Source of the DNA: Niebla homalea
Lineage: Eukaryota > Ascomycota > Lecanoromycetes > Lecanorales > Ramalinaceae
DNA length: 64,000 nucleotides
Assembly (NCBI GenBank): GCA_019925105.1
Contig: JAHGAU010000001.1
Location: 372,001 to 436,000 of the forward strand
Reading direction: 5' to 3'
Positions 44,714 to 56,200 of the stretch are shown piece by piece. Position 1 is the first letter of the stretch, and the number at the start of each line of letters is the position of its first letter. The translations under genes were made by a program, and so were the position numbers. A model generated the notes under the pieces. The model had not been told where the DNA came from, did not search any database, and saw only the letters and a program-made list of their open reading frames with translations.

Positions 44714-46408
44714 TGAGATCCGGGGAGGCGGGGGAAGATTGGTTACGCAAGCATTTAGATGATAGATATACTCTGTGAACAGCTAGACTTGGGACATAAA
44801 GACAATAAATGGACTCTAGAAGCCGAGAGCCCAACAGATGTAGAGCAAGATAAAAGACCAATCAACTATGTTTGCGAAGTGAAAACGCAGTCTGCTAACG
44901 GCTTTCATACTTCGCAAAGGATCACGATGGAGTGATGACGGGATGAGTGTTAAATACAAGAGGTGGACTTGGTAGATGGATGTGATTTATTCAATGGATG
45001 GATAAAAGAAAAGGACAAATGTTTTGTATACGTGAAGACCCTATGTATCTTGCTCACTGCATCACCAGAAGCTTCTCACACCAGTAGTGGACTACACATA
45101 AGTGTATGGTTTTTCTAATAAAGACCTAGCTAAACTTATGGTGCTTGCTTTTTTACAAATAAATTGTATGGACAAGGCTCTGACGGCCTCGAAGGCTGAA
45201 ATATGATCAGCACCTTCCAACAATGAGGTGAGGGGTTCCAATGGTTTCTGTTAGAATTTTAAGATGCGTTGACATGACAATGTGGGATACGATGAGGCTT
45301 GTGATGCGTCAGACCGGTCCATCACCATAATGAGGTGTGCTTCAAGAGGTACTATGAATTGATACTAATGGTCTTCTTCTGGTTGGAATTTCCATTTTGG
45401 AGAAAGACCCATCCGCGATACCTAGGATATAAAAGCCGCACGATGAACATCAATGAATGACTCAACACGTGGCGCAACAGCAGAGAAGGAAAGGAGGTCC
45501 CAGACTTCGATATTTCCAATCATAGCGTAGTCAACTTCCTTCAGACATCCAGATCCTGAGCAATGTGATAGTAGACATTCGCAAATCGAGCTCCTCACAA
45601 GTGTTTGTCGATGGCGTTTGCCCTTACGCTCTAAATTGGACTACTCGACTGCAGTAACGTCTTTACTCCGTTTAGATTTTACGATCTTCCAAACCTGCAG
45701 TGTTGCCAACAAGCTCAGTAATTCAATGTTGGATCAATGAGATGTTTTAAAGGACGAAATACCAGCTGAATATTCCGTTTCGACTCAAAAGGAAAGCAAT
45801 TTGGGGAAAAATTGACAGTTCAACTATTCTGCGTACATACTTGACTTCCCATACATACAGAGTACCCTCAACAAATCCCCGAAATTGTTGCGATCAGAAC
45901 TCTGTTGAAGATTGTCCAATCTGGGTCATCCAGGGTACTATATATATGAAGGTGAAAAATCTATCCTTACACACCTACATACGGCATGAAAGCTGGATGA
46001 TTCAATTCCAAATCTTTACAGATTGAAGGGACGACTAATGTTGTTGAAAAGGAATGTTCAAAATATTCGATTGACAGTTCAAATTGATAGTTGGTCGTGG
46101 GTTTCCGAAATTGTTGGCGATACTGCTGAGCCTGGCAGTTAGCATCAATTTTATGAAAGGTATACTTAGGCTGCGGTGATGCGGGTTTCCTCGGTTCATG
46201 ACTATCGATGTCACGGCTGAAGCGAGTAGCACATAATATCGACATGTATACTTCAGCAGGATGTATCAAGCTTTTACTTGCAACAAGCCCGCGGGTATAA
46301 ACCGCAACTTTCCGCGCGCCAATTTTCCATGGACCTCAGGCCTTCAACAGCCGACAAACTCCCAAAATTACTCCCATACTCCAGGCTGTCTTCGCTAAAG
46401 GTCTGAAA
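44714..46408. other. Intergenic region upstream of the SNIP1-like gene
   Basis: No gene was recognised in 1.7 kb. A TATAAAAG box occurs at about 45429 but is followed only by very short frames. Two related GAAATTGTTG stretches lie at about 45890 and 46109. Short ORFs on both strands (for example 45841-46026 and 45967-46269) overlap and lack family features. Confidence 0.4.
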
Positions 46409-47572
46409 ATGGGTCGCTGGGACTCTGACTCCGACTCTCACCCTACACAGCGTAAAGAGGACCATCGTCGGAGAATAAGTAGAAGCCCAGGGCGTGAGCG
46501 TTACGCCCCAAGAATATCCGAACATCGCAACAGTTTGCCAACAACAAACCATTCCCGAGAGACCAGAAGACCGCGCTCGCCATGCAGCAAATCGCCGCGG
46601 AGGGATCTCAGAGACTCCAAGAACCGTTCCAGACACAGGCACTCTCATCACGACCATGACGACTACCGCAACCGCTACGATAGCCCCTCCCCACCTCCGC
46701 GAAAACGGCGGCGCTCATACTACTCCCCAGACCTACGGTCTGAACGCACACGCCGCCGCAGTAGGAGCCGTTCTCCTGAGCCCTCTCGCCCTTCTCGTCG
46801 TGACTACGATCCTCCACCACGGTCTCGGTCGCGCTCTCGCTCTCCACCCCGCATGAAGAGAGATTCCCCCCCATCAAATCGATATCGAAAACGCTCACGC
46901 TCTCCTCAGCGCATCAAGCGAGAATCTTCATCCCATGACCACAAACTCAAACGCTCTCCTCAGCGCATCAAGCAGGAACCTTCCCCCCCCGACCACAAAC
47001 CCAAACGCTCTTCCGGTCCGCTCCCCTCCCAATCCTCCGCTTTCCAAGGCACCACCGCCCCAGCAGGCATACCGCCGGAGGAGAAGAAACAAACACCCAA
47101 CTACGCCCCCTCGGGCCTCCTCGCCGCCGAGACCAACACCCTCGGCACCACCGGCATCGTGCTCAAATACAACGAACCCCCCGACGCGCGCCTCCCCTCC
47201 CCGGCCCACGCCCCCTGGCGCCTCTTCATCTTCAAAGGCAAAGACCTGCTCGAAGAGATCAAGCTGTTCGAGCGCACCAGCTGGCTCCTTGGCCGCGAAA
47301 GAGCCGTCGCGGATGTCCTGACGGAGCACCCGAGTTGCAGCAAGCAGCACGCGGTGCTGCAGTTCCGGTACACCGAGAAGAGCGTGGGGGAGTATGGGGA
47401 GAAGAGGGGGAAGGTGCGGCTGTACGTGATTGACCTGGAGAGCGCGAACGGGACGTGGTTGAATGGGGAGAGAGTGGATGGGAGGAGGTTCGTGGAGGTG
47501 AAGAGTGGGGATGTGGTCAAGTTTGGGGAGAGTGGGAGGGAGTATGTCGCGTTGTTGCCGCCCAAGGAGTGA
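46409..47572 (+). CDS. SNIP1/Pml1-like FHA-domain splicing factor
   Basis: This is a single exon of 387 residues. The first 190 residues are an RS-like region with many RSRSRSP, RRSRSRS and SPQRIK repeats, typical of nuclear splicing proteins. The C-terminal 130 residues form an FHA domain: WLLGRE (GR motif), HPSCSKQHAVLQF (SxxH motif), then SANGTWLNG (NG motif) and a closing KSGDVVKFG. FHA domains bind phosphothreonine. The architecture (basic RS N-terminus, one C-terminal FHA) is that of SNIP1/Pml1, a subunit of the RES pre-mRNA retention and splicing complex. Its stop lies about 560 bp from that of the convergent UNC-50 gene. The coding sequence is intact, and the antisense frames are shadows of its GC-rich codons. 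Confidence 0.85.
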   Translation: MGRWDSDSDSHPTQRKEDHRRRISRSPGRERYAPRISEHRNSLPTTNHSRETRRPRSPCSKSPRRDLRDSKNRSRHRHSHHDHDDYRNRYDSPSPPPRKRRRSYYSPDLRSERTRRRSRSRSPEPSRPSRRDYDPPPRSRSRSRSPPRMKRDSPPSNRYRKRSRSPQRIKRESSSHDHKLKRSPQRIKQEPSPPDHKPKRSSGPLPSQSSAFQGTTAPAGIPPEEKKQTPNYAPSGLLAAETNTLGTTGIVLKYNEPPDARLPSPAHAPWRLFIFKGKDLLEEIKLFERTSWLLGRERAVADVLTEHPSCSKQHAVLQFRYTEKSVGEYGEKRGKVRLYVIDLESANGTWLNGERVDGRRFVEVKSGDVVKFGESGREYVALLPPKE

Positions 47573-48130
47573 AAAGGGGGTGCTAGTATGGAAAATGATG
47601 ATGTGAAAGTATGGATGTATCAATGGTGAAGAGCTCTGGATCAAATTTGGGGCGTGGAGGGTATGGTGGATACGGACAGGTGCTTCGGGGGCCCTGAGAG
47701 GATGTCCTAAAATTGGGAAGTTGTGTTCTCGAGGAATCGAGTGAAAAGCTGTTGATTCGTTTTTCTTCCTCACTCCAAAAAGATTCATCAATGGCCCTTG
47801 ATGTCTGCCCTTGGTTGAACGTGTTCAGGGATGTATAAACTTCCTTTGATCTTATCTTAAAGATAGATATGGCAATGGTTATGTGAGGGCGCCACATGAT
47901 AGGTATGAGCGATCTAAGGGTGACAACAGCTAGGCATACGGCAGGATAACGGCGACAAGATCCAGTTCTGAGGTAACTCCATGGCGGAGAATCATCTGCA
48001 CATATCCACCTGCAAAAAGCACAATGCTACCACATTACAAGTCTCACTCCCTCGCTGAAGGGGAAAGTTACAAGCTGTCTAGCGCTATGATACAATATCT
48101 GGTCTTGACTGTCGTGAAAAGTTCCGTGAT
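47573..48130. other. Convergent 3' intergenic region
   Basis: This lies between the stops of the SNIP1-like and UNC-50 genes. Only 3' untranslated sequence and presumed terminators are expected; the short minus-strand frame at 47583-47897 has no recognisable content. Confidence 0.5.
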
Positions 48131-49607
48131 TTACCGGGCGCCCAGTAGCAACAGCGGCCCAACATTTCTCGGAATGTTAAAACCGAACAAGCTCACGAAC
48201 CACAAGACCACATACACGACTGCGGGTGAGAGAAGGAGCTCGGTATGATGCAGGAAGGGAAGTGCTAGGAGGAGTCAGCGAACACAGGCATTGTGACGGT
48301 CATAGGGGAGAGGGGGGAGCAGCAGAGGCGGACCATTATACCCAAGGAAGGAAACGGTGGTGTAGTAGCCCAAAGCCACAAAGTACAGCGTGTTGCCGAA
48401 GAAGAGGGATGCCCTAAAGCGAGAGAAGATGCGAAGTCAGCCAGGGGTGAGGAGAGGCTTGGGAAAGCATCCGGGAGAGGGCTTCCTCACCAATTATCCC
48501 GCGATATCAGCGGCCACAGTATGAATTGTATGACATACAGCATGACCCATACGGGGAAGAAGGCTCGTATCGCTACCTGTATCCCCCCGGAGTGGTTAGC
48601 AATTGACATCTTTTCACGGATCCGACCATTTGATCTTTCCCCCTCCTATTCTCATGGAGTCAGATTCTTTCACTCACATCAAAACAATACCCAAACTCCA
48701 CCCCCTCCAGCTGCCCCCCAACCCCTCCTTGTCCTCCCTCCGCATTCGCCTGCGGGAACAACCCCCTCCTCCGTCTCCCCATCCCCGGCAGCACACTACT
48801 CAGCGCCTCCATCCCGCCCGGTCCCAACAACTTCCCCACCAGGAAATATGCAGCCGTAGCTATGATGACACTGCCCAACAGGAAATGTACGAATATGAAG
48901 AGGAGGGTCAGCCGGATGGTCGCGCCCACGGAGGAAGTGTATGCGATGCCCCAAGCCAGGCCCGTGAGGAGGAGGAAGAGGGAGAGGAGGTAGGTGAAGG
49001 AGGGGTCGGCGCGGTGGTAGGTGTTTTTCGTCTGTTTCTGTGGAGCGAGGGAGGAAGAGGGAACCGTTAGCAGGAGCGTTTGGGTCTTGATGATGGAGAG
49101 AAAGGATGTATGGCTGGAAGAGGGAAGCAGGGTTTGGTTGGGCTGGACGAAGGGAGGGCGGATGGTGGTGGATGATGATGAAGAGGGGTAAGTGGTCTTA
49201 CATGGTAGTAAATCGATCGAAACACTTTCTTGGGCGCAATGAGCAGCGTCGTCATCTCCCAGACCGCGAGCTCGAAGTCCATTTGGGGGAATTTGAACAG
49301 CCTGTTGAGATTGGATCCGCGTGGGTTAGCAAACAACGCTTCAACACGTTCATAGCTATGCTCCCATCATCTTTCCCCCCTTTTGAGGCTGCTTGTGAAG
49401 AGGTTTTAAAGCAGCTCCCCTGCCGGTGCTTTTTGCGAATAGCAGCCTGATCTGCCCCATTCCTCCGTGCTCCGGGATACGGGAGGTATACCTCTTAAAG
49501 AACCTCGGCATCCGCAGTTGCACATCCGACGCCCGGCCTGCTGAGGAGCTGGGCCCAAATGTACTTGGGGTTCCATGCTGTCGGGGAAGGGTGATGGTCG
49601 GGTTCAT
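48131..49607 (-). CDS. GMH1: UNC-50 family Golgi membrane protein (Gmh1 homologue)
   Basis: I reconstructed six exons on the minus strand: 49607-49492, 49301-49202, 49037-48678, 48576-48491, 48413-48334 and 48264-48131. All introns are GT-AG and phases agree, giving 291 residues. Diagnostic stretches are MPRFFKRLFKFPQMDFELAV, LIAPKKVF, TKNTYHRADPSFTYLL, LEGVEFGYCFDV, NTLYFVALGYY, and LPFLHHTELLL near the end. Several hydrophobic segments fit a five- to six-pass protein. UNC-50/Gmh1 proteins sit in the early Golgi, bind RNA and interact with Arf-GEFs. The start chosen (49607) is the only in-frame ATG before MPRFF, apart from that internal Met itself. The gene is complete and undamaged, a useful control for the broken neighbours. 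Confidence 0.92.
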
Positions 49608-50358
49608 CGGGGCACGGTAGAGAGGTAGTGCTGCAGCTTGCGTGGTCAAGGTATCGCTATTACGTCGTTCTCAGAAGAAACATATGTTACTGGATGCGAG
49701 GAGCTGTTCTATAAAAGAAGCTGCTTCCGGAACGATGTACGTGATTCTTTTGCCGGGGACCATTGGCAGATGGGCATAAATTTGGTACTGCAAAGTCTTG
49801 GCAGACTTTGCGGAGCGGATTTCAGCCCCACAGAAAACAGCCAATCAGGTCTACGTATCAGACTACCCCCTGTAGCCCCATTTCCTTTAATGTGATTTTG
49901 AGATTGGCTTATGTGTCCCCACTCTAGTCTTTATTGCTACATTTGGCTCGCGACGGTTTTCATGAAGGGGGTCTGTGCGGTGCATCTTCCTGCCTCGTTA
50001 TTGATGTAGAAGTATTGTAACCCTAATGATTCTAAAATCTCTTGTCGTCTTCCTGTCCTAACGACATTTGTGGTATTGCAGGAAGCCTCTTGACAACCTT
50101 TTGTCCAAAAACTTGATCCCGCTAATAATGGGAGCCAAGACCCGGAAAGGTGTGAGGCTATTTTCCACATCTGAGATGAAACCCACTGCCCTGGTTGAGC
50201 AGTGTGCATCATGGGGGTAATATTCGCCCATATGCCTGACTTAACAAAGATGGCCAAGTTGCGCTCTTTACGGTGGAAATGTAATGCAAGGAGCGTGTCA
50301 ATCTCGAGTGCGATCATTCTGCGATCAGCCTTGCCATGGTACTTTCCAGATGATCACG
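49608..50358. other. Intergenic region, no gene recognised
   Basis: A minus-strand frame at 49937-50317 (126 codons) is open but resembles nothing I know. It may be part of the decayed peptidase locus next to it. Confidence 0.4.
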
Positions 50359-50900
50359 CTAATAAGTGGAAAAGAGACTGGAGATTCTACACATTATGAC
50401 TGACCTGCTCTGGCAAACAGCATAACGCATTTCACAGCCCTTAGTTCCTGAGGTGATGCTCAAAGGTGTATTTGAGATAGCGCTAAGGTCGAATTTCTCG
50501 TTGAAAATCTCCCATGGTAAGATACATTCCTGGTCATCAATTTCTCCACCCTTGAGCCATCGCATGAAGAATGATCCGCATACCGGAATGTGACTTAAGC
50601 TTCATCACCTGCTCCGGATCCAGGTTGCAACGATTTTGGGTTGCAACGATTTTGGGAGAGGAACTCTTGTACAAGTGCAGCGACGCCTGCAGCTATTGGT
50701 GTCGTGAAGGGCGTGCCGCTCTCGAGTGCGGTGAAACCATCCTTTAGGCATGTCGGCCAGGCAGAATCGACTCCTTGCCCAGGAAACCCATATTTGTCGT
50801 CGTTCAACTCAGCCAGTGGACTAGAGTCCAATCTTCTGCCGGAGAATGCATCGCCAGAGCCAATCTTGATGACTTCAAGATTTTTAAGCGCAGCTATCGT
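50359..50900 (-). pseudogene. Subtilisin-like (peptidase S8) relic
   Basis: The minus-strand frame 50831-50595, extending upstream to about 50900, carries the C-terminal part of an S8 domain. It has GQGVDSAWP, then ESGTPFTTPIAAGVAALV, the site of the catalytic serine motif GTSxAxP. The serine is replaced by proline (CCC for TCC). A perfect 16-bp tandem duplication (50624-50655) then shifts the frame. Without it the reading continues as NLDPEQVMKLKSHSGMRIIL. A second shift near 50560 leads into a GGEIDDQECILPWEIFN stretch, also plausible for this family. The Asp and His parts of the triad were not found. In fungi S8 domains occur alone or as effectors on NLR-type proteins; the adjacent NLR is suggestive only. 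Confidence 0.72.
50624..50655. repeat. Perfect 16-bp tandem duplication inside the S8 relic
   Basis: GTTGCAACGATTTTGG occurs twice head to tail. Because 16 is not a multiple of three it breaks the peptidase frame, and deleting one unit restores a continuous family-like reading. Confidence 0.9.
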
Positions 50901-51450
50901 ATTATAGGGGAGGAGATGTCAGCATATAGGAACACCGACTTGAATGAGAGCTCTGTTCTTGTTGCAGTAGCGAGTCACCTGGGTGTGGCCTTCTTGAGAT
51001 CATACGCGACTCTTGTGATAATCCGTCAGGTCTGGGGAGGTCCGATAGGTCGCTGATCGTAACGAAGCACCCGGTAAGGCTGGGGATGAGAAGAACAGTG
51101 CGGGAACAAGAGAACGCCAATGCAAGTGGTCATCTGCGCAGCTCAATGATGTTCAGTGAATTTAATCAAAGTTGAAAGCGAGTGTGACAGGTTTTGGCCC
51201 AAATTTGGTTTGAATGGGTCACTTGGTAAACGATGAGGGCTGCGTAGAAGTGGCCAGATGATGAGATTATGGAAACGCTATCTTGATGAGCCAAAGAGGA
51301 AGGCTCTAAGATTCTAGTCTAATCCAGGTACTGGATACAAGTACCTCATCACTTAACGAATCTTTCCATCCTTTTGGCAAGTTATGAACAGATGCCGAAG
51401 GCACCGCAATGGGCGCTGGAGGTTTAGACGAAGCCTATGGAATCAGGGAT
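50901..51450. other. Degraded upstream part of the S8 locus and spacer
   Basis: Minus-strand frames from about 51120 down to 50900 are short and shifted. They may hold earlier S8 sequence but no catalytic Asp or His motif was recognised. From 51130 to 51450 nothing is visible. Confidence 0.35.
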
Positions 51451-52739
51451 TCATGTCATACCACTTCGCTTCTGCCATAAGACCCATAAAACAATTGTGA
51501 TGATCGTCAACGGAAATGACACTGCCCAATACAACCAAAACTTCTCTGATACACTCCAGTCCCCAGAGCGAGTGTCATTGCTTGGTGAGAAATTGAAGAA
51601 GCTCATACTGAAGACTGACTGTCACATTATAAGCTAATTATGGACCAAACACAGAGCGAGTCTCTTGGCTCCACTTACGGACACATAAGTTGCCGGCAGA
51701 AATGTCAATGTCAAAATTGCTACTGTCTTCATCGCTGCACTGTCTCGTTGTACATTTTCGCTGATACGGACGGTGGTCTTACTGTCATTTTCTGCGATGG
51801 TATTATATGCCTGCGAGACGTCAGGAACGATTAATTAAGGCTTTCGATTTGGAAACTTGCCAAAGCTATTTCGTTACGTAGTCTTTCTTCGTTGGCTTTC
51901 GATCGTGCTCGTAGGCTTCGTATCATCTGCAGTTGGTAGTCTAGGTATTGCTTTGTGTGGCGTAAGGCGGTTACGTCCATATTCACGTATGGTTGCCCGG
52001 CATTGGAAAACCATTCATGTTGGCAAATCATACTCGTCATAGTCTCGGTTGCAACGTCCAGCGTTTCTGAAGAGTGAATCGCATGTCGTGCGAAATCATG
52101 CAGGGATGAAAAATTGGGTTTCTGTTGCAATATTGCCACCCGATTCTGGAAGTACATCGTTAGACACCTACTTCTACAAGGATGTTCTTGCTGGAAAGGT
52201 GTACCAACTCTATTCCTCTAATCACATCTCGAAGGGACCAGATCGCAGCGTCGTAGAGCTTGAGGAGCTCATCAATGATGACTGCGTGCAACGAATATAC
52301 ACTGGTTGAATCGAGTGTCCATGATGAGGATAAGACCACACTCCTGAAACTCGCATACAGGTTTTGAGGGACATCAAAGCAGAGGACAACCTGTGAGTTT
52401 GGTGACGTCCACCTCGTGAAGAAAGCCATCTCGTACCATTCATATTCCCGATGCTCGACGCTTCCGTCCCCAATCTGCTTCACCAAGAATCGAAACCAAG
52501 TATCTTGTCATTGAGTAAATAAAGGATCAATGGACTAATTGAGTAAGTTGAAGCCTCATACTGTGACCTTGGAGCTTTCCCCTGTTATCAAAAGTATCCG
52601 AACAGCCAAAAAATCCATTCGACCTCTGGCAAGCTTCGCTCCAGAAACAATGCGGTATCAGGTAGCGGGTAGATAAACTTTGTCGAAGGGAGTCAGATGT
52701 CAGGAATGGCTCTGTGCGGGCAAAGCTAGTCACAGTCAT
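51451..52739 (-). CDS. CorA-like Mg2+ transporter-type membrane protein
   Basis: Five exons: 52739-52562, 52503-52205, 52145-51861, 51810-51679 and 51618-51451, in phase throughout, about 353 residues. The order of features fits a fungal CorA-like family: STRYLIPHCFWSEA, SNGFFGCSDTFD, NTWFRFLVKQ, YEMAFFTRWTSP, VLCFDVP, then a helical stretch (ARHAIHSSETL, YQLQMIRSLRARS, NEIAL) and two C-terminal hydrophobic segments (AILTLTFLPATYVS and FWLYWAVSFPLTIIT). The GMN signature of true CorA channels is absent, as is usual in this family, so transport is unproven. The intron between 51860 and 51811 starts with GCAAGT, a GC-AG intron. The N-terminus is uncertain: an upstream exon, or truncation, is possible because relatives are often longer. 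It is divergent from the NLR gene. Confidence 0.75.
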
Positions 52740-53236
52740 TCACAGAAAATCTCAAGCAAGATTCGACTCGCATTATTTGAGTGCCTCTATCGTCGTGCCT
52801 GGATCAAGTTTAATTTGACGAATCAGTTAAATTGCAGTGGATCATACCGTAGGAATTCATCAGCCGTCAGACTTTGGAGATCCCACCTCTCTCCCACTGA
52901 AGATGATCAACTTCCGTCTCTCGGCTCAACGTTGCTTCAGCACCTACCCTGTTTCAGGATGCTTATGGGACGCATCAATCCTAAAGGATATACCTGTAAT
53001 TTGAGCAGTTCAAGGAAGGAATTCCCAATGCGAAGCGGGCTGGCCGGGCCTGTTCTCTCGCCATGCGCCAGAGGGGCAGAAAAGCCGCTAACCACTTTGA
53101 CCACAAAGTAGCGCCAATAGGAATCGAACACATGGAACAGGGGCCCCTCCGCCAGCCTTACCGAGATATAGACCCAAGACTTCCGCTGCCAGGATCATGA
53201 ACAGCGCGGGTAATCACCTTGCACGGTTGAAAAACC
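52740..53236. promoter_or_regulatory. Divergent promoter region between CorA-like and NLR genes
   Basis: About 0.5 kb separates the two divergently transcribed starts. No clear TATA box was seen. A minus-strand open frame (53131-52937) has no recognisable domain and could at most be an unassigned 5' exon of the CorA-like gene. Confidence 0.4.
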
Positions 53237-56200
53237 ATGAATCATCAAGCTTACACGATAGGATGGATCTGCGCGGTCCCGACCGAGTACGTCGCCGCGT
53301 GCGAGCTCCTGGACGAAGAAGACCCTCCCTTACCTATCACTTCGTTGCATGATAGCAACAACTACACCCTGGGTCGGATTGGCAATCACCACGTTGTGGT
53401 GGCATGTCTCCCGAAAGGCAGACATGGCATCGCCTCGGCTGCCACAGTGGCGAAGGATATGCTCCGGTCCTTTGAATCGATCCGCATCGGACTGATGGTG
53501 GGAATCGCCGGAGGGGCGCCCAGTCAGAAAGATGATATCCGACTGGGGGACGTGGTGGTCGGATGTCCGGGGAAGAGGAATGGGGGCGTGCTTCCGTACA
53601 AATATGGGAAAGATGTGCAAGGCAAGGAGTTCGAGATCACTGGAAACTTGAACTCTCCCCGGACCGATCTGTTGACGGCGTTGAGTCAGCTGGATTCCAT
53701 CCATCAGAGGAAAGGCCATCATATTGCCGAAACGGTCCGGATGATAGTGACCAAGAATCCTCGACTGCAGGAGAAGTATCGATATCCGGGCGCAGAGAAA
53801 GATCGATTGTATGAGTCGACCTATATCCACGTCGACGAGACGGCCAGTTGTGCCGCCGGCTGCGACAGTGCTGTTCCACCGGTCAAACAGCGACCGCCGC
53901 GATCTCCTGATTTGGACGATCCGATCGTGCATTATGGGACTATTGCGTCGGCAGATCAAGTGATGAAAGATGCCACTACCCGTGACAAGATCAGCCAGCA
54001 ACACGATGTGATGTGCTTTGAGATGGAGGCGGCAGGGCTGTCGAATGACTTCCCGTGTGTCGTCATTCGAGGTATCTGCGATTACTCGGACTCGCACAAG
54101 AATGACGAATGGCAAGGCTACGCGGCAGCAACAGCGGCATCATATGCGAAAGAACTTTTGCAGACCATACCCAGCAGTCAAGTGGCGGGGAGCCAACGAG
54201 CGATCGAAGTCGTGTCAGGCACAGGTGAGTGCATTTGACCAAAGTGACAGCTCTGGAAAGAGAAGGGACACTGCTCCATTATGGCTGAAGGACGGACTGT
54301 GGAGATCTCTAAGGCTCGCGGGGGGCGGCCGAACAGGCTCTGACGATACGTCTTCTAGAAAGCGATCAATTCCGGGTCCCATTCACGCTCAAGGGTCATC
54401 CGGTTGCTCCCCATTTCGTCGACCGAGACGCTGAGGTCCAAGGGATAGAGCAGACTCTTCTACCGTCTAAGGCATCGGGAAGGCGAAAGATCCATATCCT
54501 CCATGGTCTGGGCGGGATCGGGAAGACGCAACTGGCCATCGCATATGCCCGCAAGCATCAACATACCTACAGTGCGATACTGTGGGTGAACGGGTACAGT
54601 AGAGATACGGTGCTGCAGAGCTTGGCTGCGTTTGGCCGCCACTCAGGTGTCAGCAGGGGCTCGGATTCGACGGCGAACACGACGCAGCAGGCTCCGGATA
54701 TGGAGGTGGAAGCGGACGCGGTTTTGAGATGGCTCGCTCTCGAGAAGAACTGGCAGTGGCTGATAGTCTTTGACAATGTCGACCGAGACATACACTCCGA
54801 CGAAGATGTTCAGGCGTATGATGTCATGTCGTTCGTGCCACCAGCCGATCATGGCTCCGTCCTGATCACGACCCGTCTTCCTTCCCTGGGAGAGATTGGA
54901 TCGTCGACCGAGATCACTAAGCTTCACCCTGGTCAAGCACTGGAGCTCCTTAGTAACCGCTCGGGCTTGCACGTATCCAGCAGCGGTATGATAGACATCC
55001 TATCAGAAGGCGAAGGTAGCAGCTGATTCATTGATTGACTGATTCATTAGGTATCGATAAGCTTGTCCACCGACTCGGCTACCTCCCACTTGCTCTGGTT
55101 CAAGCGGGCACATACATGCGCGCAACCAAGACAGGCTGCTCGAAATACCTTGATATGTACGAGACCTCGTGGTCCCAGCTGGTGGCACGGACACCCAAAT
55201 TACGTGACTACGAGAATGGGGCCATCCAAACGACGTGGCTGATCTCCTACGAGCGTATCCGACAGGTTAGCCCAACGGCAGCACAATTCCTGCGGCTGTG
55301 GGCATATTTGGATCACCAGGACATGTGGTACGAGCTGATCTCGCGTGGGAGTAAAGGTTGCCAAGGGTATGATTGGCTCCAAGAGCTGGCAGAGAGCGAG
55401 ATTGGCTTCAAGGGGGTCATGAAGGCTCTTCTGGACTACTCCCTCATCGAATCGCGCCAACACAGCGAAAGCTACTCCATGCATCCAGTAGTACACGATT
55501 GGTGCGCGGAAAGGATCCGCCATGGCAAGGACGGCTTAATGATGGTAGCTTGGACACTCATAGTTTTTGCAGCGCCTCCTCGATGGGAAGCGGAATATTG
55601 GATTCTCCAGCAGCGGTTGCTCCCCCATGTAGACCGAGTCGCAAGGGAAGTCCACAATGTGGATCTGCTGAAGAGCAGTGGATCCAACCAGATTTGTTCT
55701 GGTTGCAACAGGCTGGGCATCCTTTACCAAAGTCAATTCAAGCATGACAAGGCGGAGCAGATGTTCCGGCGGGCGCTGGATGGAGCCGTGAAAGTATGGG
55801 GCCCGGACAATCAAGATACGCTGGGGTACCTTAGCAACTTGGCCAACTTTTATACAGATCAGCGTAAGCATAACAGAGCGGAGCAAATATATTTGTTGGC
55901 GCTGGATAGAATGGAGCAAGTATTGGGTCCGGATGATGTAACTACCCTTACGACTATTAATAACTTAGGTGCTCTTTATAGTAGTCGAGGTAAGTACAAC
56001 GAGGCTAAGCAGATGTTTCGGCGGGCGTTGGATAAGACGGAGAAAATATTGGGACAGGATGATCCATCTACCCTTGATATCGTCAATAACTTGGGTAACC
56101 TTTGTGCAAGGCAAGGTAATTACAACGAGGCTGAGCAGATGTATCAGCGGGCGCTAGATGGATACGAGAAAGCCTTTGGTCCGGATCATCTATCTACCTT

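Noticed and set aside
44406..44861. An antisense ORF rich in S, A and L opposite the Q-rich tail.
   Set aside because: It is a mirror of the CAG-type minisatellite. The repetitive DNA explains it.
46928..47791. A long antisense ORF (287 codons) opposite the SNIP1-like gene.
   Set aside because: It is a shadow of GC-rich RS and FHA codons. The plus-strand frame has clear FHA motifs and the antisense product does not resemble any protein.
53330..54115. A 261-codon antisense ORF opposite the first NLR exon.
   Set aside because: It is a shadow of the PNP domain exon. The plus frame carries the domain motifs and consistent splice sites.
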